Shown piece by piece: positions 12,159-23,800 of a stretch of 64,000 bases of DNA. Each line of letters opens with the position of its first letter. Positions within the stretch are counted from its first letter, which is position 1. The notes under the pieces are model-generated. The model was not told the DNA's origin. It made no database searches and saw only the letters and a list, made by a program, of their open reading frames with translations. Location: assembly GCA_037903355.1 (NCBI GenBank), contig JBAJFE010000004.1, positions 3,890,001 to 3,954,000 of the forward strand. Reading direction: 5' to 3'. This stretch comes from Trichuris trichiura (Eukaryota; Nematoda; Enoplea; Trichinellida; Trichuridae). The position numbers were made by a program, and so were the translations under genes.

Positions 12159-15100
12159 ATGCTAAGTATACGGCAAGTGTCTTCGGATTTTGGTTCCCCC
12201 TCAGCCAACAGTACGCTGTACTGCGATAAAGCTTATAAGCAGGTTTGCATTAGAACGTTTTCAGCAAAATGCGTTCAAAGAAAAGTTGCTTAGGTTTGTT
12301 CCGTTCGAACTAGCGACAGTTGCCTTACGGTGAAGGCATGCTCGGCTTACTCAAGTGAATGCATTGAATTTTCGTATAATGTTAACTTACTTCGATTAGA
12401 GCTCGCGCAAACGATTTCTCATTTAGGCTGCCGCGGAATGACATTATTTGCTCAATAAAAGTGGCGCCGGACAGGCGGGCAGTGGCTATTCAACAATCCA
12501 AAGCGATCATTGTACTTCCATTCAACCTAAAGCGAAAGTAATTCACCAACCGCTACGCTTTGTAGAAATTTGTATGCTTCGACGAAGAGCATTCGGTCTT
12601 CTTCTTCACCGACTATTGCAAGTCGAGGCAATCTCCAATACTCGGCTACGAATGGCTCAAAACGGGAGATTTATTTTTGGTTATTTCGTACTGCGAAGTT
12701 GAAATCTATCAGGCTAGAAAGCAGCAACATTTTTTACGGTTATGCAAAACATAATTAACTGTACCAACGTTCAGTTTCTGCCGCAACGTAAATGCTTGAA
12801 AAATATAAGAAGCGTTCGAATGTGCACAAGCGCGTATGTCTTTTCGCCGGAACATTCGGTCGTTGTCACGTGGTCGCACGGAAAAAGTACGCCCTTTATT
12901 GTACTGAGCATTGAGGTATACGTTGTCGTAAATGAAAATCAGGTTCCATAATTTTGAAATTTAAATTTGCAGGGCTCATCCGTGCGCCGTTTTGGAAGAT
13001 TCGAAGTCGATCACGTGTGCAATGAAGGCAGCGTTCAACCTTTGCTCGAACGCCAAGTTATCATTGTGGAACTGTAAGCGCTACCGCTCACCACATAATC
13101 AGACTATTCGCATTTCAGCTATGGAAACGTGTACGTCGCTGTTCTTCTGTCGGATCTTTCGCTGCCTTCCTACGGTAGCGCTCAGGTACAACTATACGAC
13201 ATTAAGAGGTGAAACCAAATTTGGAACTATTCGTGAATTCGTCCTTTTTGAAAATGCAAAATTTTTCAGCAGTCGGCCTAATGCACATATGGAATGTCAG
13301 CTATCCGACGTTTTCGTAACCAATAAGGCGGGAAAATTTGCGGTGCACGTAGTGGACGACTTGTTGCTTCTGCACCAGCAGCAAATGCAGGCAAAATTGG
13401 CTGTTCAATTTTCCCGCTTCGGCTATTTTGAACTGTATGCAAATTTAGGCAACATTTGTTTTCGATGTTTGGGCCGAATGCTTCGCGCGCAAAGGAAAAG
13501 TTCGCTACCATTCGCCTGTTTTTGTGGCGCAAATGTGCAGTCCCTCTTGCGCGGCCTTCGTCGATCGACCGTTGGAACTATGTATCACATTTGGCGGGTC
13601 GGTTGCTTTGCTAATCCAATGTAACTTTTTCTCAGATTCTCCTAAATGGATCTTCTATCAACCTGATCTTATTGTGGACGAATGTCAAGGTAAACTGAAA
13701 CGGCGTTCGCGAGCGGTTGTTTGATTTTTCAAAATTTGTAGGTCGAATTTGGAAAGTGGAATTTTCATTCCAAAGACTTAGCGAACTAATCACTTCAAAG
13801 GTATTCAATTTTTCCGTAAATTATCACGAACAAAAAGTTGTTTATTCGTACCGCCTACGCTCACGGTCCCGATTTAACCGATTTTTTGTTTTACCGTATT
13901 CAAAATATGACCTTCAGGTAAATTATTTTGCAAATCCCTTTTTAAACTGACCGCACGCTCCCCTAAACGCAGCATATGCAAATTTTGCATACCCTGATGG
14001 TAGTTAAAGCTACTGTAACACTATTTACTGAGGTAATCCTTCAATGAGGAACGAACTTGGCAAATCAAAGATTGGGATAGCCTTTTGATTGACCCAACGT
14101 TGAACATCCTGACGTTGTTTGAATTACTGTAATCTTCTTATTAATTACTAATGCTAAAGTTGCTCAAAGCAGCGCAAAATGGTGTAGTTTAGGCAAAATT
14201 GATCACCTTTATGATCAATCGTTCGAACGCAACTCACGAGGTGACCTCGCTGCTGGAGACGTGGTGGAGCCAAAAGCTGTTGAAATTGACGGAAACACGA
14301 GCAATCTGCGACCACTTAAATTCCCTGCTCGCCAAAAGCGTATAACTTTGACCACGGCACTTTGAAATTCACCATTTTGCCTGTATCCTTTGTTTTCAAG
14401 GAAGTCCCGCAAAAAACAATGCTCAGCCAGGCGGAATTGGCTTCAAAGGTGTTCACGCCGTTGTCCGCATTGCAAGTACGCATTTTAAAAACTTTCTTCG
14501 CTTCGCTCCGTATACTCCGTTGCGTCAATCGTTGCAGCGCGTTGAATCGGATTGGTTGGCAAAAGTGCTGCTCGAATATGTGCGATCGTCGTGGAGCTTC
14601 AATCTCACCGTCGACGCGGTCGTATGGAATTTGTTGGTCGTTTCGCTTGCTCGCAGCGGTCAATTTCAACTTCTTCAAGAATTGCTCTACCATCGAGTTT
14701 TACCCGACTTGAAAGCGCTCGTTAGTTCTTTCCCGAAACTTTTTCTCAAATTTACATATCTTAAATTGCACTCTTCCTCGTAGGCGTTCAGTTTGGTTTC
14801 TTACTCGGCCAACAATGAAGGCTGCTTTCAAATGGCACTCAATATGCTTACAGTAAGCTTATCTTAGATGTTCAAATGCAAATTATTAGTTCGTATCCGC
14901 TTACAGCGCAGAGGCGACTCGGTGGACGAAGTGTGCGAAATTTTAATAGCCCAAAATAACGTCCTTTCCGCTTTGAAGTAGCAACATTGAATTGTAGGTT
15001 CATTGCGCAATGTGCTCTTCTTCTTCTTCTTCAGATATGCCAGAAGTTTGGGCGTCATAGATAAAGTGTTGGCGGTCAAATTGATTGAAGCAGCTTCGAG

Positions 15101-15310
15101 ATCTGAAAATCCCCTTCTTTTTCATTCCGTTTTCCAATACTTCGAAAAAGACGCCGTACTAAGCAAACAACTTCAACAATACATCCCGTGTAAGTTCGAA
15201 AATCAACGATTAAAAATTATTTGAATCAATCATTGCGCGTCCGTTGCATTTCAGCCGATTTGGCTTCTTTCCAAGCGAAGTACGACCAATTGCGTGGAGC
15301 TTCAAAGTAA
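12159..15310 (+). CDS. RMC1: RMC1 (C18orf8/MIC1) homologue, regulator of Mon1-Ccz1
   Basis: RMC1 is a third subunit of the Mon1-Ccz1 Rab7 exchange factor that acts on late endosomes; it has an N-terminal beta-propeller and a C-terminal helical MIC1 domain. Well supported exons: 12427-12511, 12566-12738, 12810-12915, 12973-13073, 13119-13208, 13270 to 13390 or 13402, 13449-13689, 13742-13800, 14401-14475, 14538-14720, 14784-14852, 14907-14977, 15035-15189 and 15255-15310 (stop). Matching blocks include IKVAPDRRAVAIQ, SPILGYEW, YGNVYVAVLL, NKAGKFAVHVVDDLLLLH, FYQPDLIVDECQGRIW, WLAKVLLEYVRS and LIEAASRSENPLLFHSVFQ. The proposed start at 12159 (MLSIRQ, with weak similarity further on) and its junction to 12427 are uncertain. 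The exons between 13801 and 14400 are also uncertain: several frames are open there. Confidence 0.85.
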
Positions 15311-15751
15311 GAATGCAAATTTTGTCCGTTCGCTCGCAGCCGTCTATTACACTCCCAACCACATTCGTGAATTAAAATGTATACCCCCTTTTAAGGTCGT
15401 CCAACTCGTTCTTATTCATATTGCAGAAGGGGGGCCGCTACATGTACAAATACTCTCACAATGTACTACGGCAGCAACGTTACAAACGCTTAAGCTGAAT
15501 GGGGCGAAGGCATTTTTATGAATGAAATTCGCGTAACGCTAATTTATGAATGAAAGACTAAGCTTATTTCAAAATGTTTAAATTTCTCCCCCATTACAAT
15601 AAGCTCAATGTCAAGCTTTCCTCAAAACAAAAAAGGGCTTACCTTCGGGTCGAAGTACAGTACCAGCCTAGCTTGAGGTAGGAACATTGATTTGCAGGTG
15701 GTTACGAGTTCAAAAGGGCGAATTCCATTGATCAAAAATAGTCAAAATCAT
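15311..15751. other. Convergent intergenic gap, RMC1 / OSGEP
   Basis: A 441-bp gap between the stop codons of two converging genes. It must contain both 3' UTRs. No other feature was recognised. Confidence 0.6.
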
Positions 15752-16756
15752 CTAACGACGCCACAGCACTGGCACGTTGTCTGTTCTGTACCTTTGAAGG
15801 CATTGCGACTCTTCAATGGGCTGTCGCTGGCCGCATTCGTACATAAGCATACCGGTATGGGCTATCATGGCGCCATTGTCGATGCAGTATCGTTCGTCGG
15901 TGGCGTAGACCTTGGCGCCTCGCTCTTGCGCCATCAAGTCCATCATCTGTTGCAGGCGCAAGTTGCAGCCGACTCCGCCTACGACCAGCACCTCGTTGGA
16001 CCCACACTGAGCCATAGCCCTTTCCGTGACTTCGACCAGCATGGCAAAGACGGTTTCTTGAACTGTAAAGCAAAGATCCTCCACGGTGAATCCTTCGGAT
16101 TGAAACTTGGCTAACTTGTCTTCAAATCCAGATAACAAACCAGCAAAGGACATGTCCATACCTTTGACCACATAAGGAAGTCGGCCAAGCCGCTTTCCCT
16201 TTGAAGCCATTTGCTCAATGTTGTAGCCAGGACTGGGGTCATTGGGCAATTGTAAAAGACGAGCAACGCGGTCTAAACAATTGCCAACGGCTATATCCAA
16301 CGTCTCTCCGTATATGCGATACCGCTGCTCTTGGTATACGATCACTTGGGTATTGCCTCCGCTAACGTACAATACAACCGGATCGTCGGCGCCGGTCACT
16401 AGTCGACCCATCTCTATATGAGCGACGCAATGATTCACGCCAAGTAACGGTTTACCCCAAACAAGAGCCAAAGTTCGAGCTACAATGGCCACCGTTACCA
16501 AAGGGGCACCCATGCCGGGACCCTTCGTGTAACAGACAACGTCCACTTGCGACGGTTCAATTCCCGACTGTTCCAACGCTTCTTCGACCAACTGTAAAAT
16601 CACCATACGGTGATGAACCGCCGTTTCGCGGGGGCGAAAACCTTCTCCAGGTGGCGCCACGTGCGTACGACGAGGGTTCGACAATACGACGCCGTCGCGG
16701 ACTATTCCAACTCCCACTTTGTTCGCGCTTCCTTCCAATCCGATAGTCACCGTCAT
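15752..16756 (-). CDS. OSGEP: OSGEP/Kae1, tRNA t6A threonylcarbamoyltransferase subunit
   Basis: Catalytic subunit of the KEOPS complex, which transfers threonylcarbamoyl to A37 of ANN-decoding tRNAs. One uninterrupted ORF of 334 aa, the usual family length (human 335). The ASKHA-fold nucleotide-binding and metal-binding motifs are present: [13 protein letters not shown] at the N-terminus, [12 protein letters not shown] with the two metal-binding His near residues 108-113, [37 protein letters not shown] and the metal-ligand Asp in [12 protein letters not shown]. The start ATG (MTVTIGLEG) fits the family. It is intronless, unlike nearly every neighbour. Its 5' part is also present as a relic near 18.8 kb. 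Confidence 0.97.
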   Translation of the reverse strand: MTVTIGLEGSANKVGVGIVRDGVVLSNPRRTHVAPPGEGFRPRETAVHHRMVILQLVEEALEQSGIEPSQVDVVCYTKGPGMGAPLVTVAIVARTLALVWGKPLLGVNHCVAHIEMGRLVTGADDPVVLYVSGGNTQVIVYQEQRYRIYGETLDIAVGNCLDRVARLLQLPNDPSPGYNIEQMASKGKRLGRLPYVVKGMDMSFAGLLSGFEDKLAKFQSEGFTVEDLCFTVQETVFAMLVEVTERAMAQCGSNEVLVVGGVGCNLRLQQMMDLMAQERGAKVYATDERYCIDNGAMIAHTGMLMYECGQRQPIEESQCLQRYRTDNVPVLWRR

Positions 16757-17130
16757 TGTCTACTAATTTGCATACGTATACTCAGAGAACAACATCAGCT
16801 GACGAAAGAGAGGAGTCGATCAATTTCAAGAAAGACGCAAAGTCGATACTGCGTTCTATTTCAGCGATTTTACTGCCGCAAACCGGAGAGAAATTTCTAA
16901 GGAACGAATGCCAACGGAATTCAATCAAAAACGAGCGTCGCCGCAAGCGCTCGGCTCAATTTGAAAAAAGACATTAGCTTAGCGTTTGCTTCCTTTGTCT
17001 TCTTCATTCCATCTTGCCTCAAAGAGTGATTAACCATTGCGCGTTATAGTTTGGGAGAATTCAATGATCATTAAGGAGACGAGAACGCGTATTGTCCCCT
17101 TCGGCAAAGGAGAGAACGCCCCCACCTTCT
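16757..17130. other. Intergenic, OSGEP promoter side and PIP4P copy A 3' flank
   Basis: A 374-bp gap between two minus-strand genes. It is homologous, at reduced identity, to the flank downstream of PIP4P copy B near 18.9-19.16 kb; for example GATCATTAAGGAGACGAGAA here resembles TATCAATAAGGAGAGGAGCG there. It is therefore part of the local duplication. Confidence 0.5.
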
Positions 17131-18302
17131 CTACAAGGGACCTTCAATCTTACTTGCCTTTACCGTTAGGTAGTAAACGCCTCTGCCGACGAAAATAGCC
17201 GCCATAACGAAAAGGACTGCAATTGATACGCAATAGCTTACGTATATACGTGACGTCATCGTTTGGCTTACCTGTCCAAGCAATATACAATGCCTTTTTT
17301 GAATTAACAGTATACCATGTGCCTGCCTAAAGCGAAACAATTGATAGTGGTCTATTTTTGAACGACGAGCAAAAGGTTTATATTACGGCGAGGCCAATGC
17401 CAGATATGAGAAAGACGAGACCGAGAATAAGGAAAATTAACGCTCTTATCCAGACGAACCGTTGACCAACGGACGACCTACAAAGTGTTGCGTAACATAT
17501 AGAGCAAAGGATGTTCAGTCAAGGTATGTACATACAATTTGCGACAATGCGGACATCGTGCCAGCGACTTGTTCAACGTGTTGAACTAAAAAATTCGTCG
17601 GTATGTAAATTTCGCTCGTCAATACGGAGCGCGCGCGCGGATATACCATGAATATTTCATTGCAGTATACGCAAGAGATGCGGACGGTTCCTAGAGGCGC
17701 CCTGGTAGCAGTGCCGATCGATTGGGCATTCAGGGTTATAACCCGTTTGCTGAATAGGAGCACAGCTTGAAAAGGGTATCAAAATGGTAAAGGCGCCTAC
17801 GAACCAATCCGGCCTTGGGCAAGCAATCCGATTGGACGCTTGTCTGCATATCAGAAGGCAATTGCACGGACATCGAACGAATTTCTTGCCCGGCGGGGGC
17901 GGTCGAATTGGCTAAACAAAAACGTGAAGCAAAAACCATAAGCGCCAAGCTTCAACTTACAGTCGTCTCGTTGCAGTGAAGACACTTGACAACGTATTGT
18001 TGCGCTTTGCCTCGGATATCTATGGGAATACCGCATACTCGACACTTGATGAATTTTGAACCTTGGGACTGCTCTGCTTCAGGCGTCGGAGTTTGGGGAG
18101 GTGCAGGCACCTCCTCCTGCTGCTGCTGTTGATCCCCTGCAAGGACGGTAAGCTTTTTTTAAAAAAATTGTATTTCAAAAAAGAGTACTGCGCCACCTTG
18201 GTTTCGTACCCACCAGTCGCAATAGCTGTCGTTAGTATTCGACAGCAAAGCCGTGCTCTCCAGCGGTTCCTTCTCCTCCTCGTCACCGTAACCGGACGAC
18301 AT
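17131..18302 (-). CDS. PIP4P2: PIP4P (TMEM55) phosphatidylinositol-4,5-bisphosphate 4-phosphatase, copy A
   Basis: Late endosomal/lysosomal membrane protein reported to remove the 4-phosphate from PtdIns(4,5)P2. Eight exons: 18302-18197, 18136-17961, 17911-17805, 17749-17647, 17585-17536, 17477-17387, 17326-17272 and 17216-17131. All phases agree and give 257 aa, the same as human TMEM55A. The N-terminal [12 protein letters not shown] is followed by a Gln-rich linker, then paired zinc-type cysteines ([17 protein letters not shown]), [15 protein letters not shown], the proposed CX5R catalytic loop [23 protein letters not shown] and [12 protein letters not shown]. Two C-terminal membrane helices follow. 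I cannot tell which vertebrate paralogue it corresponds to. It is the better conserved member of a tandem pair. Confidence 0.92.
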
Positions 18303-19166
18303 TTTTCAGTCGACTTGCAAGACTTCCTTCGCTATCGTCGAAGGCATACGACGTAAGTACAATGAACTCTGCTGGCGAAAAATTTTGCCTTAGGCATATA
18401 GCCGACGACGTACAAAGCAAAGTATTAGCACGGCTGCTGGAACCGCTTGATATTCTGTAGCAAAGAAGCACTTGGAAACGAACTTTTTACTAAGCGACAA
18501 AAATGGCTGGAAAAAAACCTTCTCAGACTTTGGCAACCAATCAGCGTCTTCATCTGTTTCTTCCGAACGACATCGAAGCAACGGGAAGGCTATTGCGTCA
18601 CGTTGGCATACGCGCAACCTAACTCCTTACGTCCACTAGTTCGCCCTGCGATTACGATATCCGCCCAAGATGAAGCCTACGCTGTTTATAAACAACCTGT
18701 GATCGAGCAACAACAACAACAACAGTCACCGTGACCAACGTAAGAAGCAAAATCTATTCGCGACATTTCAAGCCCCGAATGCCCCACTGCTTCTTCGATG
18801 AACCTGAAAATCACATACAGTAATCGCGTGGTTGAAAACCTTCGCCAGCTGGCGCTACGTGCGCATGAGCCTAAGCAGTGCCCAAAAAAGAGCTCATAAA
18901 GAGAAACAACGAAAACTAGCTCAACTTTACTGTCGTCAGCTGGGAAGAAGTAGCAAAGGCACCAAATCGCGTGAGTATTATGGAAAAAGAGTGTCGCAGG
19001 AAGCGCTTGGTTAAATATGGAAAAGCAGAGCGGATAATGTTGTTCCCTGCCTTCCGCCTCGCTTCAACCGAATAGTCGTTATATGCTCTCTAGGTGAACT
19101 TAATTATCAATAAGGAGAGGAGCGCTATGCTCGCCAGCGGACAAAATACTCACTGTCCGTTTTTCG
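18303..19166. other. Spacer between PIP4P copies A and B
   Basis: About 860 bp between tandem genes. It holds the copy A upstream region (similar to the region upstream of copy B until about 18.56 kb, both ending near CAGCGTC), a CAA trinucleotide run at about 18,706-18,724, a relic of the OSGEP 5' end (separate entry) and the copy B 3' flank. ORFs such as 18832-19014 arise from the relic region and show no family. Confidence 0.5.
18788..18870 (-). pseudogene. Relic of the OSGEP 5' coding end
   Basis: The plus-strand bases resemble OSGEP 16,579-16,672. Shared runs include GCTTCTTCGA, GAAAATCAC/AAAATCACC with CATAC, GAAAACCTTC and CCAG(C/G)TGGCGC(T/C)ACGTGCG. The relic lacks about ten bases in the middle and then diverges; the OSGEP start region is missing or unrecognisable. 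It has no function that I can see. Its position next to the second PIP4P gene shows that the duplicated unit began inside OSGEP. Confidence 0.6.
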
Positions 19167-20500
19167 CTACGAAGAGCGATCAACTCTACTTTTCAATAAC
19201 TTCATGTAGTAGACGCCGTAGCCGGTGAAAACAGCCGCCGCAGCGTAAAGGACTGTAATGGATTCAAAACGACTTACGCATACTCGACGTGTCAGTGTCC
19301 GGTTTGCTTACCCGTCCATCCAAAATATATCGCCTTGTTGGAGCTAGCCGCCCTCCACGTGGCCTTCTAAAGCAACAGAAGCGGCGTTGGTAAGGGCAAT
19401 TTTGAATTACAAGCAAAAAGCGTATATATTACGGTGACAATAATGCCGGAAATGAAAAAGGCTTGGCCGAGAACAAAGGATGCTAACGCTCTTGGCCAGG
19501 CGGGGCGGTGATCAATGGTAGACCTGCAAAGCGCGCGTGAGACAAAGTGATTTTCAAGTTCGACAACGCGTCAACGTACAAATGGTTGCAGCTCGGACAT
19601 CGTGGCAGCGATTTGTTCAAAGCGTCAAACTGAAACGTTCGTACGCATGCAAATTCGTTTACGGCCATCAGTTGCGGGATGATACCTGGAATTTTACACC
19701 ACAGTATACGCAGATGACGCGTACTGTTCCGTCCGGTGGCTTGCTAGCAATGAGTGCTACTTCGTTTGCTGGCTTGCTGACAGTGCGGACCGATGGCGAC
19801 TCCAAATTCATGCTGTAATAGTGATGGGTCGAGACCTTGACCTTTACGGCTTTCGTATCCGCGGTTGTGACCACTCTGCTGAAAGAAAATTCAACATCTC
19901 GTTTCGCATGCTGAGCGGAACCATGGCATAAGGGCAAACCGTTGCTGCGTCGAGGAATCTATTCGATCAGGCACCAGCAAGCCGTTCTGTACCCGAGGTG
20001 GCTGAAAGATCAAAACATGGAGCTCGAAAACCAAAATGGGAAGTTTTAGGCTACCGTGCAATAGGTGCAACATTCCCTAGAGACAACAATAAGTCGGGTC
20101 TCTAGGCCTGGCATATCTACATTTAGAGATCTCCCGCACGTCCGACACCGGATGGTGGTGCCTTGTCGCGGGTCTGTTGGCCTGCTGACTTGGTAATTGT
20201 TTCTTTGTTCTCTGGAAGGCGAGATGTGACGACCGTACGATCCCCGACCTTCCGGCTGTCCTGTTCGTCTGTCGTGGTGCTGACCACGTCCACGTACATT
20301 CGCTGACGACCGACGCTGCTGCTGCTGATCTTGCCCTTTAAAGATGGTAAACGTAAAAAATTGTTTTTCAAAAAACGAACAGCACTTTGATTCCGTATCC
20401 ACCAGTTGCAAACGCTGTCATTCGTGTTCGATAGTAAAGGCGTGCTTTCCAGTCGCCTCCTTTCCTTGGGATCTCTGTCGGAAAATGACCATAAGGACAT
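19167..20500 (-). CDS. PIP4P (TMEM55) paralogue, copy B, without the CX5R loop
   Basis: Tandem paralogue of copy A with the same intron positions. Exons: 20500-20386, 20335-20055, 20001-19940, 19878-19686, then exons for FDALNKSLPRCPSCNHL, for a membrane helix (FVLGQAFFISGIIV), for KAIYFGWTG, and a terminal exon ending [48 protein letters not shown] and RCPSC keep the scaffold and several cysteine pairs. Exon 3 is 62 bp against 107 bp in copy A. The block corresponding to [17 protein letters not shown] and ACPRPDC is replaced by QNGLLVPDRIDSSTQQ, so the proposed catalytic Cys and Arg are absent. The linker in exon 2 and the segment before VICVYC are longer than in copy A. All checked junctions stay in frame, so it may be expressed as a pseudophosphatase. 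Confidence 0.8.
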
Positions 20501-20893
20501 GGTTAGCGTGCGACAAATGGTAGCCGGATGCGCCCTATATTTTGGTTCAGTCGTTTAGTCTTCGAAGAAAGAAGCAAAGTAGACGAACGGTAATTCAAAC
20601 CGCTCGGATAAGTGGGGCGACTAATAACTTGGAATAAAGAACGGTTTTACTAACTGGCGAAGCAGTTGCGGGAAAAAGCTTTTAAGAAATCTTGCATCCA
20701 CTCAGCGTCAATCGCTCTCTCCTCCTTTCAAAAAAGTGTATTGGACGATCGGCGGGAACGATGGCACGTTCGAAACGGCAGGGACGAAAGATCTGTGTAT
20801 AGCGGTTGCAAGACTACCGCGCGTCGCGTCGGCTTATGCAAAAAAAATACACGAAAACCTAAACGCTGCTCACTGCGCCTACAAGCAATGTTG
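20501..20893. other. Gap between HIP1 3' end and PIP4P copy B 5' end
   Basis: A 393-bp gap between two minus-strand genes. The first 220 bp resemble the region upstream of copy A. No separate gene is supported; ORFs 20666-21079 and 20736-20930 on the plus strand look like chance. Confidence 0.5.
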
Positions 20894-23800
20894 TTATGGA
20901 AAACGACCGCTCAACGAACGAGGAAAGTGACGTACCGCGGTTTGCTCTTCGAAACTGTCGCCAAGCTGGTAGTGATGCTTCCGAAGCGCCCCCAAGCTTT
21001 TACGTTCCTTGTCCAGCAAGCTCTCCAACTCCAGCACGCGGATCTTCAAAATTACGTGGCATTGACAATACGACACTAGCCGGTATGGTGTTGCTTATAC
21101 ATGCTTAGCAGGTTCATGCAGACAGTATGAAATTTTGAAAATTCTGCGCAATACTAATTTTTTTTACTTTAGCTAAAGTAAGTCGCCGCGTCTGTACTTA
21201 GACACGCAACGTTGAACACAAGAAAAGTTTCCTAATTGACAAGAACGTTAATACATGCGATAGATGAGATGCTAACCTGTTTTTCCATTTCCAGTCGCTT
21301 CGTTTGGTGCAAAGAGAGATTGGAAAAGTCGAGCTCCTCTTCTGAAGACGGAATGAGGAAGGAATTAAAGGGGAACAATTTGTTTTTTTTGAAAAAAATT
21401 ACCTTCCAAACTCTCCTTTCCCACTTTGACGCTTTCAAGCACTGCCGCCACGCAGGAGGAGACGGTCTTGCTTCTTTGGCTCAGTTCGGCCAACAGGTCG
21501 GAGCTACGATCCGCCTTTACCCTGCTGGCAACGACCAGTTGGACTGTTCCGGCTGCTATCATTTTTGAAGCGGCCATAAGCTCCTCCAACTTTCCCTTTT
21601 GGCATACGACTTTGTCCGCCGCGTCGACCAGCAAATTGGCATGCAATCCAACGGCTTTGGCGGCGGAAAGCAGTCCTTCCGTCCATTCGTGATTTCGCTT
21701 GTAGAAGTCCTTTGCCGAACTGACGCCCCGCTGCTGCTGGACAATTTCGTTTTGAAGCTTTTTCGCGCAGGCCACAAGCCTCATCACTTCCTGACAAAGA
21801 AAAGAGATCTCCCGCGCGCTCCAAGTCTAGCAGCAGCGCCTTCTACCTGTATAAGCGAAGTGCACGATTCGAGTATCTTTTCATGCACCTCCAGGCGAAC
21901 ACCCGTGTTTGATTTACGAGCCTTTGCAAGGATTGCCTGCAAAAAAAGGCAATAGCTCAAAATTTGTAAAACTTGCTAAAGGTTGAGAAAGAACAAAAAA
22001 AGCGTGCCTCTATCTTTGACGCGGCTTCCAGTATAGCGTCTTCCATTAGCTTTATCTCTTTTTCGTACATATCCGCCAACTCGTCCGCGTCAATGTCACC
22101 TCGTGATCCGACTAGTTGCCGGGCTGCAGTCCGCAGCTCTTCCAAGCAATTGCACAGCTCGTTCAATGACGACTCGTTTTCTTCGCCTTCTAACAGAAGA
22201 AAGGTGAAGAAAGTCAGCTCTTTTTCTCATTTCAGTAAAATGTCGAACTACCGATGGTCGACATGAGGTACTTCTCGGCTTTGCTTGTTAAATCTTCGTA
22301 GCGCTTTCGAAAGTCTAAAAAGGTCAACACTTAAACCCAATCTGCTCAACTGCTACGAATGATGATCGCGCATTCCGTAAAAAGTAGCAACTTATCTCGG
22401 CGTGGCAGCAGCGCGGCGACTGGAAACAAGATAAATATTGACACTACGTTATTTAGCGATGACTCGTCCCAACCCTTCCGCAAAACGTACAACAGCCGTA
22501 TTTGGCATATATTTCGACCGGTATTTTTCAAACTGTTTTTGTATTACCTTATTATGTCCAATGCTTCCTCAGTGCCGCGCATTACAGAGTCTACGCATGG
22601 CATAACGAAAACAAGAAGTGCGCATTTGTTCGTTATGGAGGTAGCCGTTATAAAACTGGCTAACATTTCGCAGGAGAAAAACAAAGCGAACTTCTTTTTC
22701 TCTGAAAACTTAAGGGACGTGTATCAAGTAATAGATCCGGTGGCCGGTAATTAACGGTCTGGGGCAGGACTCCGCAAGTGGTGTTGTTATCATGCAACAG
22801 GCTCTTTTCCCCCGTAAGACTGGGTGTTCGCTTGTTATTGTTATGATCGCCATCATGTTGACCCCAGAGGTATATAACAGCCGTGAAAGGCTGGGAAGAT
22901 AGTGAGAGGAAGAGAAAGTAAATGCAAAACGTTTGAGGTATACGCGTAATGGAAAAGGGACTTACAAAAAAAAGATATTTAAATTCTTTTTTCCTTCGTA
23001 AGCGTTGTGCCGAGGTAGGAAAGCAAGCTTACAGGCAAATACCATGTTTCCTTTATAAAAAGACCTCTTCTGAAAATACGCCCTAGCATTACTTTTAGGA
23101 TGTTCTTCAGTATAAGCCCTACCCCGAAAATAAGCCCCAGTCGCGATATTTTCTTCCTTTAAATTTACGCTTCGTACGGGCTTCTACGCATAAATAAATG
23201 AACAAGTGTAAAGTATGGTACTTAAAAATGTAAAACACCCCGCAAAATAAACCCTGTCACGTTTTTCGAAGGGAAAATAAATATAAGACCAGGTCTTATT
23301 ATAGGGGGAACACGGTAATAGATCAATAAAACTGGCTCGGCATTGTATGCAACGTGAAGAGCAATATAGTTGAGAAAAGTCATCCCTTGCAGGAAAGCTG
23401 CACAAATCTTGCGTTATCTTCAGCGTTTAATGACGTCACTCTTGGTCAAACCGCGTTGTATCGAACAATGAGGATAAAAAAACGGAACAATAAAAGTCGG
23501 CTGTAAAACTTTTTTACGGAACCGTCCCGTTCACGTAGGACAGAAATTGTTTTTTACTGGCGCATTCGGGCGCAACGCGTCGATTATGCTCTGATGATGG
23601 GGTTACGCGCGTCCCAAAGGCGTGCATTAAGAAACATTACGCTTTAAGAAAATTGCGACGTAGGCACGTTGCTCAACGAGAGAAAGAATCTGTTAAACAA
23701 ACTTCAGAGCCAACGCAAACGCGCGCACTTTTTTTAAAATCAGTGAACCTGAGCATAGGAAAAGCGTACTGTAAATATATTTGCAAAAAGATCAGTGCCA

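Noticed and set aside
15692..16114. Plus-strand ORF of 140 codons
   Set aside because: Antisense shadow of the well-supported OSGEP gene.
20123..20500. ORF reading through PIP4P copy B exons 1 and 2 in one frame (125 codons)
   Set aside because: After the exon 1 donor it is in the wrong frame; the zinc-finger frame (IRCRTC) requires the 20,385-20,336 intron.
22740..22960. Possible solo LTR with a TATA-like GGTATATAACAG
   Set aside because: No second LTR, no clear TG...CA ends or target duplication, and no nearby retroviral-type ORF.
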